From Paludibacteraceae bacterium (lineage in GTDB: Bacteria; Bacteroidota; Bacteroidia; Bacteroidales; Paludibacteraceae): a stretch of 22,052 nucleotides of DNA. A model generated the notes under the pieces. That model made no database searches, had not been told where the DNA came from, and saw only the letters and a program-made list of their open reading frames with translations. Where the stretch lies: positions 1 through 22,052 of the forward strand of contig JAEDNI010000028.1 of assembly GCA_016302585.1 (NCBI GenBank), read 5' to 3'. Position 1 is the stretch's first letter. Every line of letters begins with the position of its first letter. Position numbers and translations under genes: made by a program. Below, piece by piece: positions 21,475 to 22,052 of this stretch.

Positions 21475-22052
21475 TTATTTATTCAGCGCCAGTGCTACGT
21501 TGACTGCGCAAGCGACAGTACATCCTACCATCGGGTTGTTACCGATGCCGAGGAAGCCCATCATCTCTACGTGTGCCGGAACGGAACTCGAACCTGCAAA
21601 CTGAGCATCGCTATGCATACGGCCGAGGGTATCCGTCATACCATACGAAGCAGGACCTGCAGCCATGTTATCCGGGTGCAAGGTACGGCCTGTACCACCA
21701 CCGGAAGCGACACTAAAGTACGGTTTGCCGGCAAGAATACGCTCTTTCTTGTACGTACCGGCTACCGGGTGCTGGAAGCGGGTCGGGTTGGTCGAGTTAC
21801 CGGTGATGGACACATCCACGTTCTCGTGCCAGAGGATAGCTACACCCTCACGCACATCGTCTGCGCCGTAGCAGTTCACTTTTGCACGCGGACCATCGCT
21901 GTATGCTTTCTTGCGAACGATCTTCAGCTCGCCGGTAAAGTAGTCGAACTCGGTCTGTACATAGGTGAAACCGTTAATACGGCTGATGATCATAGCAGCG
22001 TCTTTGCCCAGACCGTTCAGGATGCAGCGGAGCGGGTTCTTACGAACCTTGT
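21475..22052 (-). CDS. GGGtGRT family protein, partial (3' part)
   Basis: The C-terminal part (about 192 residues visible) of a GGGtGRT protein, a widespread family of unknown function named for the motif seen here as GGGTGR. The frame stays open to the window edge (upstream codons read KVRKNPLRCILNGLGKDAA), so the ATG at 21993 is internal and the true start lies outside. Other conserved parts are KVNCYGADDVREGVAILWHENVDVSITGNSTNPTRFQHP and a Cys-bearing tail (NPMVGCTVACAVNVALAL). Full-length members are about 330 residues. I cannot say what it does. Confidence 0.88.
   Translation of the reverse strand, partial: KVRKNPLRCILNGLGKDAAMIISRINGFTYVQTEFDYFTGELKIVRKKAYSDGPRAKVNCYGADDVREGVAILWHENVDVSITGNSTNPTRFQHPVAGTYKKERILAGKPYFSVASGGGTGRTLHPDNMAAGPASYGMTDTLGRMHSDAQFAGSSSVPAHVEMMGFLGIGNNPMVGCTVACAVNVALALNK

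Overview
The window comes from a Bacteroidota chromosome, most likely order Bacteroidales. Five promoters have the Bacteroidota pattern of TTTG about 20 bases before TAnnTTTG. Shine-Dalgarno motifs are largely absent. Several genes belong to families largely confined to the phylum (DUF4924, a DUF6175-like protein, the LptE family, a Wza/Wzc pair). No phage, transposase, CRISPR array or integrase was seen. A family-level placement (a gut or rumen Paludibacteraceae-like lineage) is only a guess.

Layout. Bases 1-330 hold no gene I can support. secG (minus) is divergent from a plus-strand run: a sigma-54 activator, lptE, a Wza-like export lipoprotein, a Wzc-like chain-length/tyrosine kinase and topB. 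topB converges on an FAD oxidoreductase lying behind recA (both minus). Next, all on the minus strand, come a pth - S4 RNA-binding protein - DUF4924 - nth operon, rplY, tRNA-Gln and tyrS. A gene-free stretch (14890-15437) carries a tyrS promoter, a perfect dyad, an 11-bp tandem repeat, a sigma-54-like promoter and a strong terminator. From 20858 down to 15438 runs a five-gene minus-strand operon of exported proteins, most of unknown function. An outer-membrane barrel protein and the 3' part of a GGGtGRT-family gene close the window.

Two things stand out. First, the five-gene secreted-protein operon (LPP20-like, collagen-like Gly-rich, unknown, DUF6175-like, unknown) looks like an uncharacterised envelope system. 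Second, the window is full of short tandem and palindromic repeats. Many have a 7-bp period with different sequences; others are GC-rich hairpin elements. They fill intergenic gaps, touch start or stop codons (lptE, the last genes of the secreted operon), and have entered coding frames (sigma-54 activator, FAD oxidoreductase at three places, topB) without breaking them.

Most of the window is otherwise housekeeping: Sec translocation, LPS transport, capsule/EPS export, DNA topology and repair, ribosome rescue and tRNA charging.
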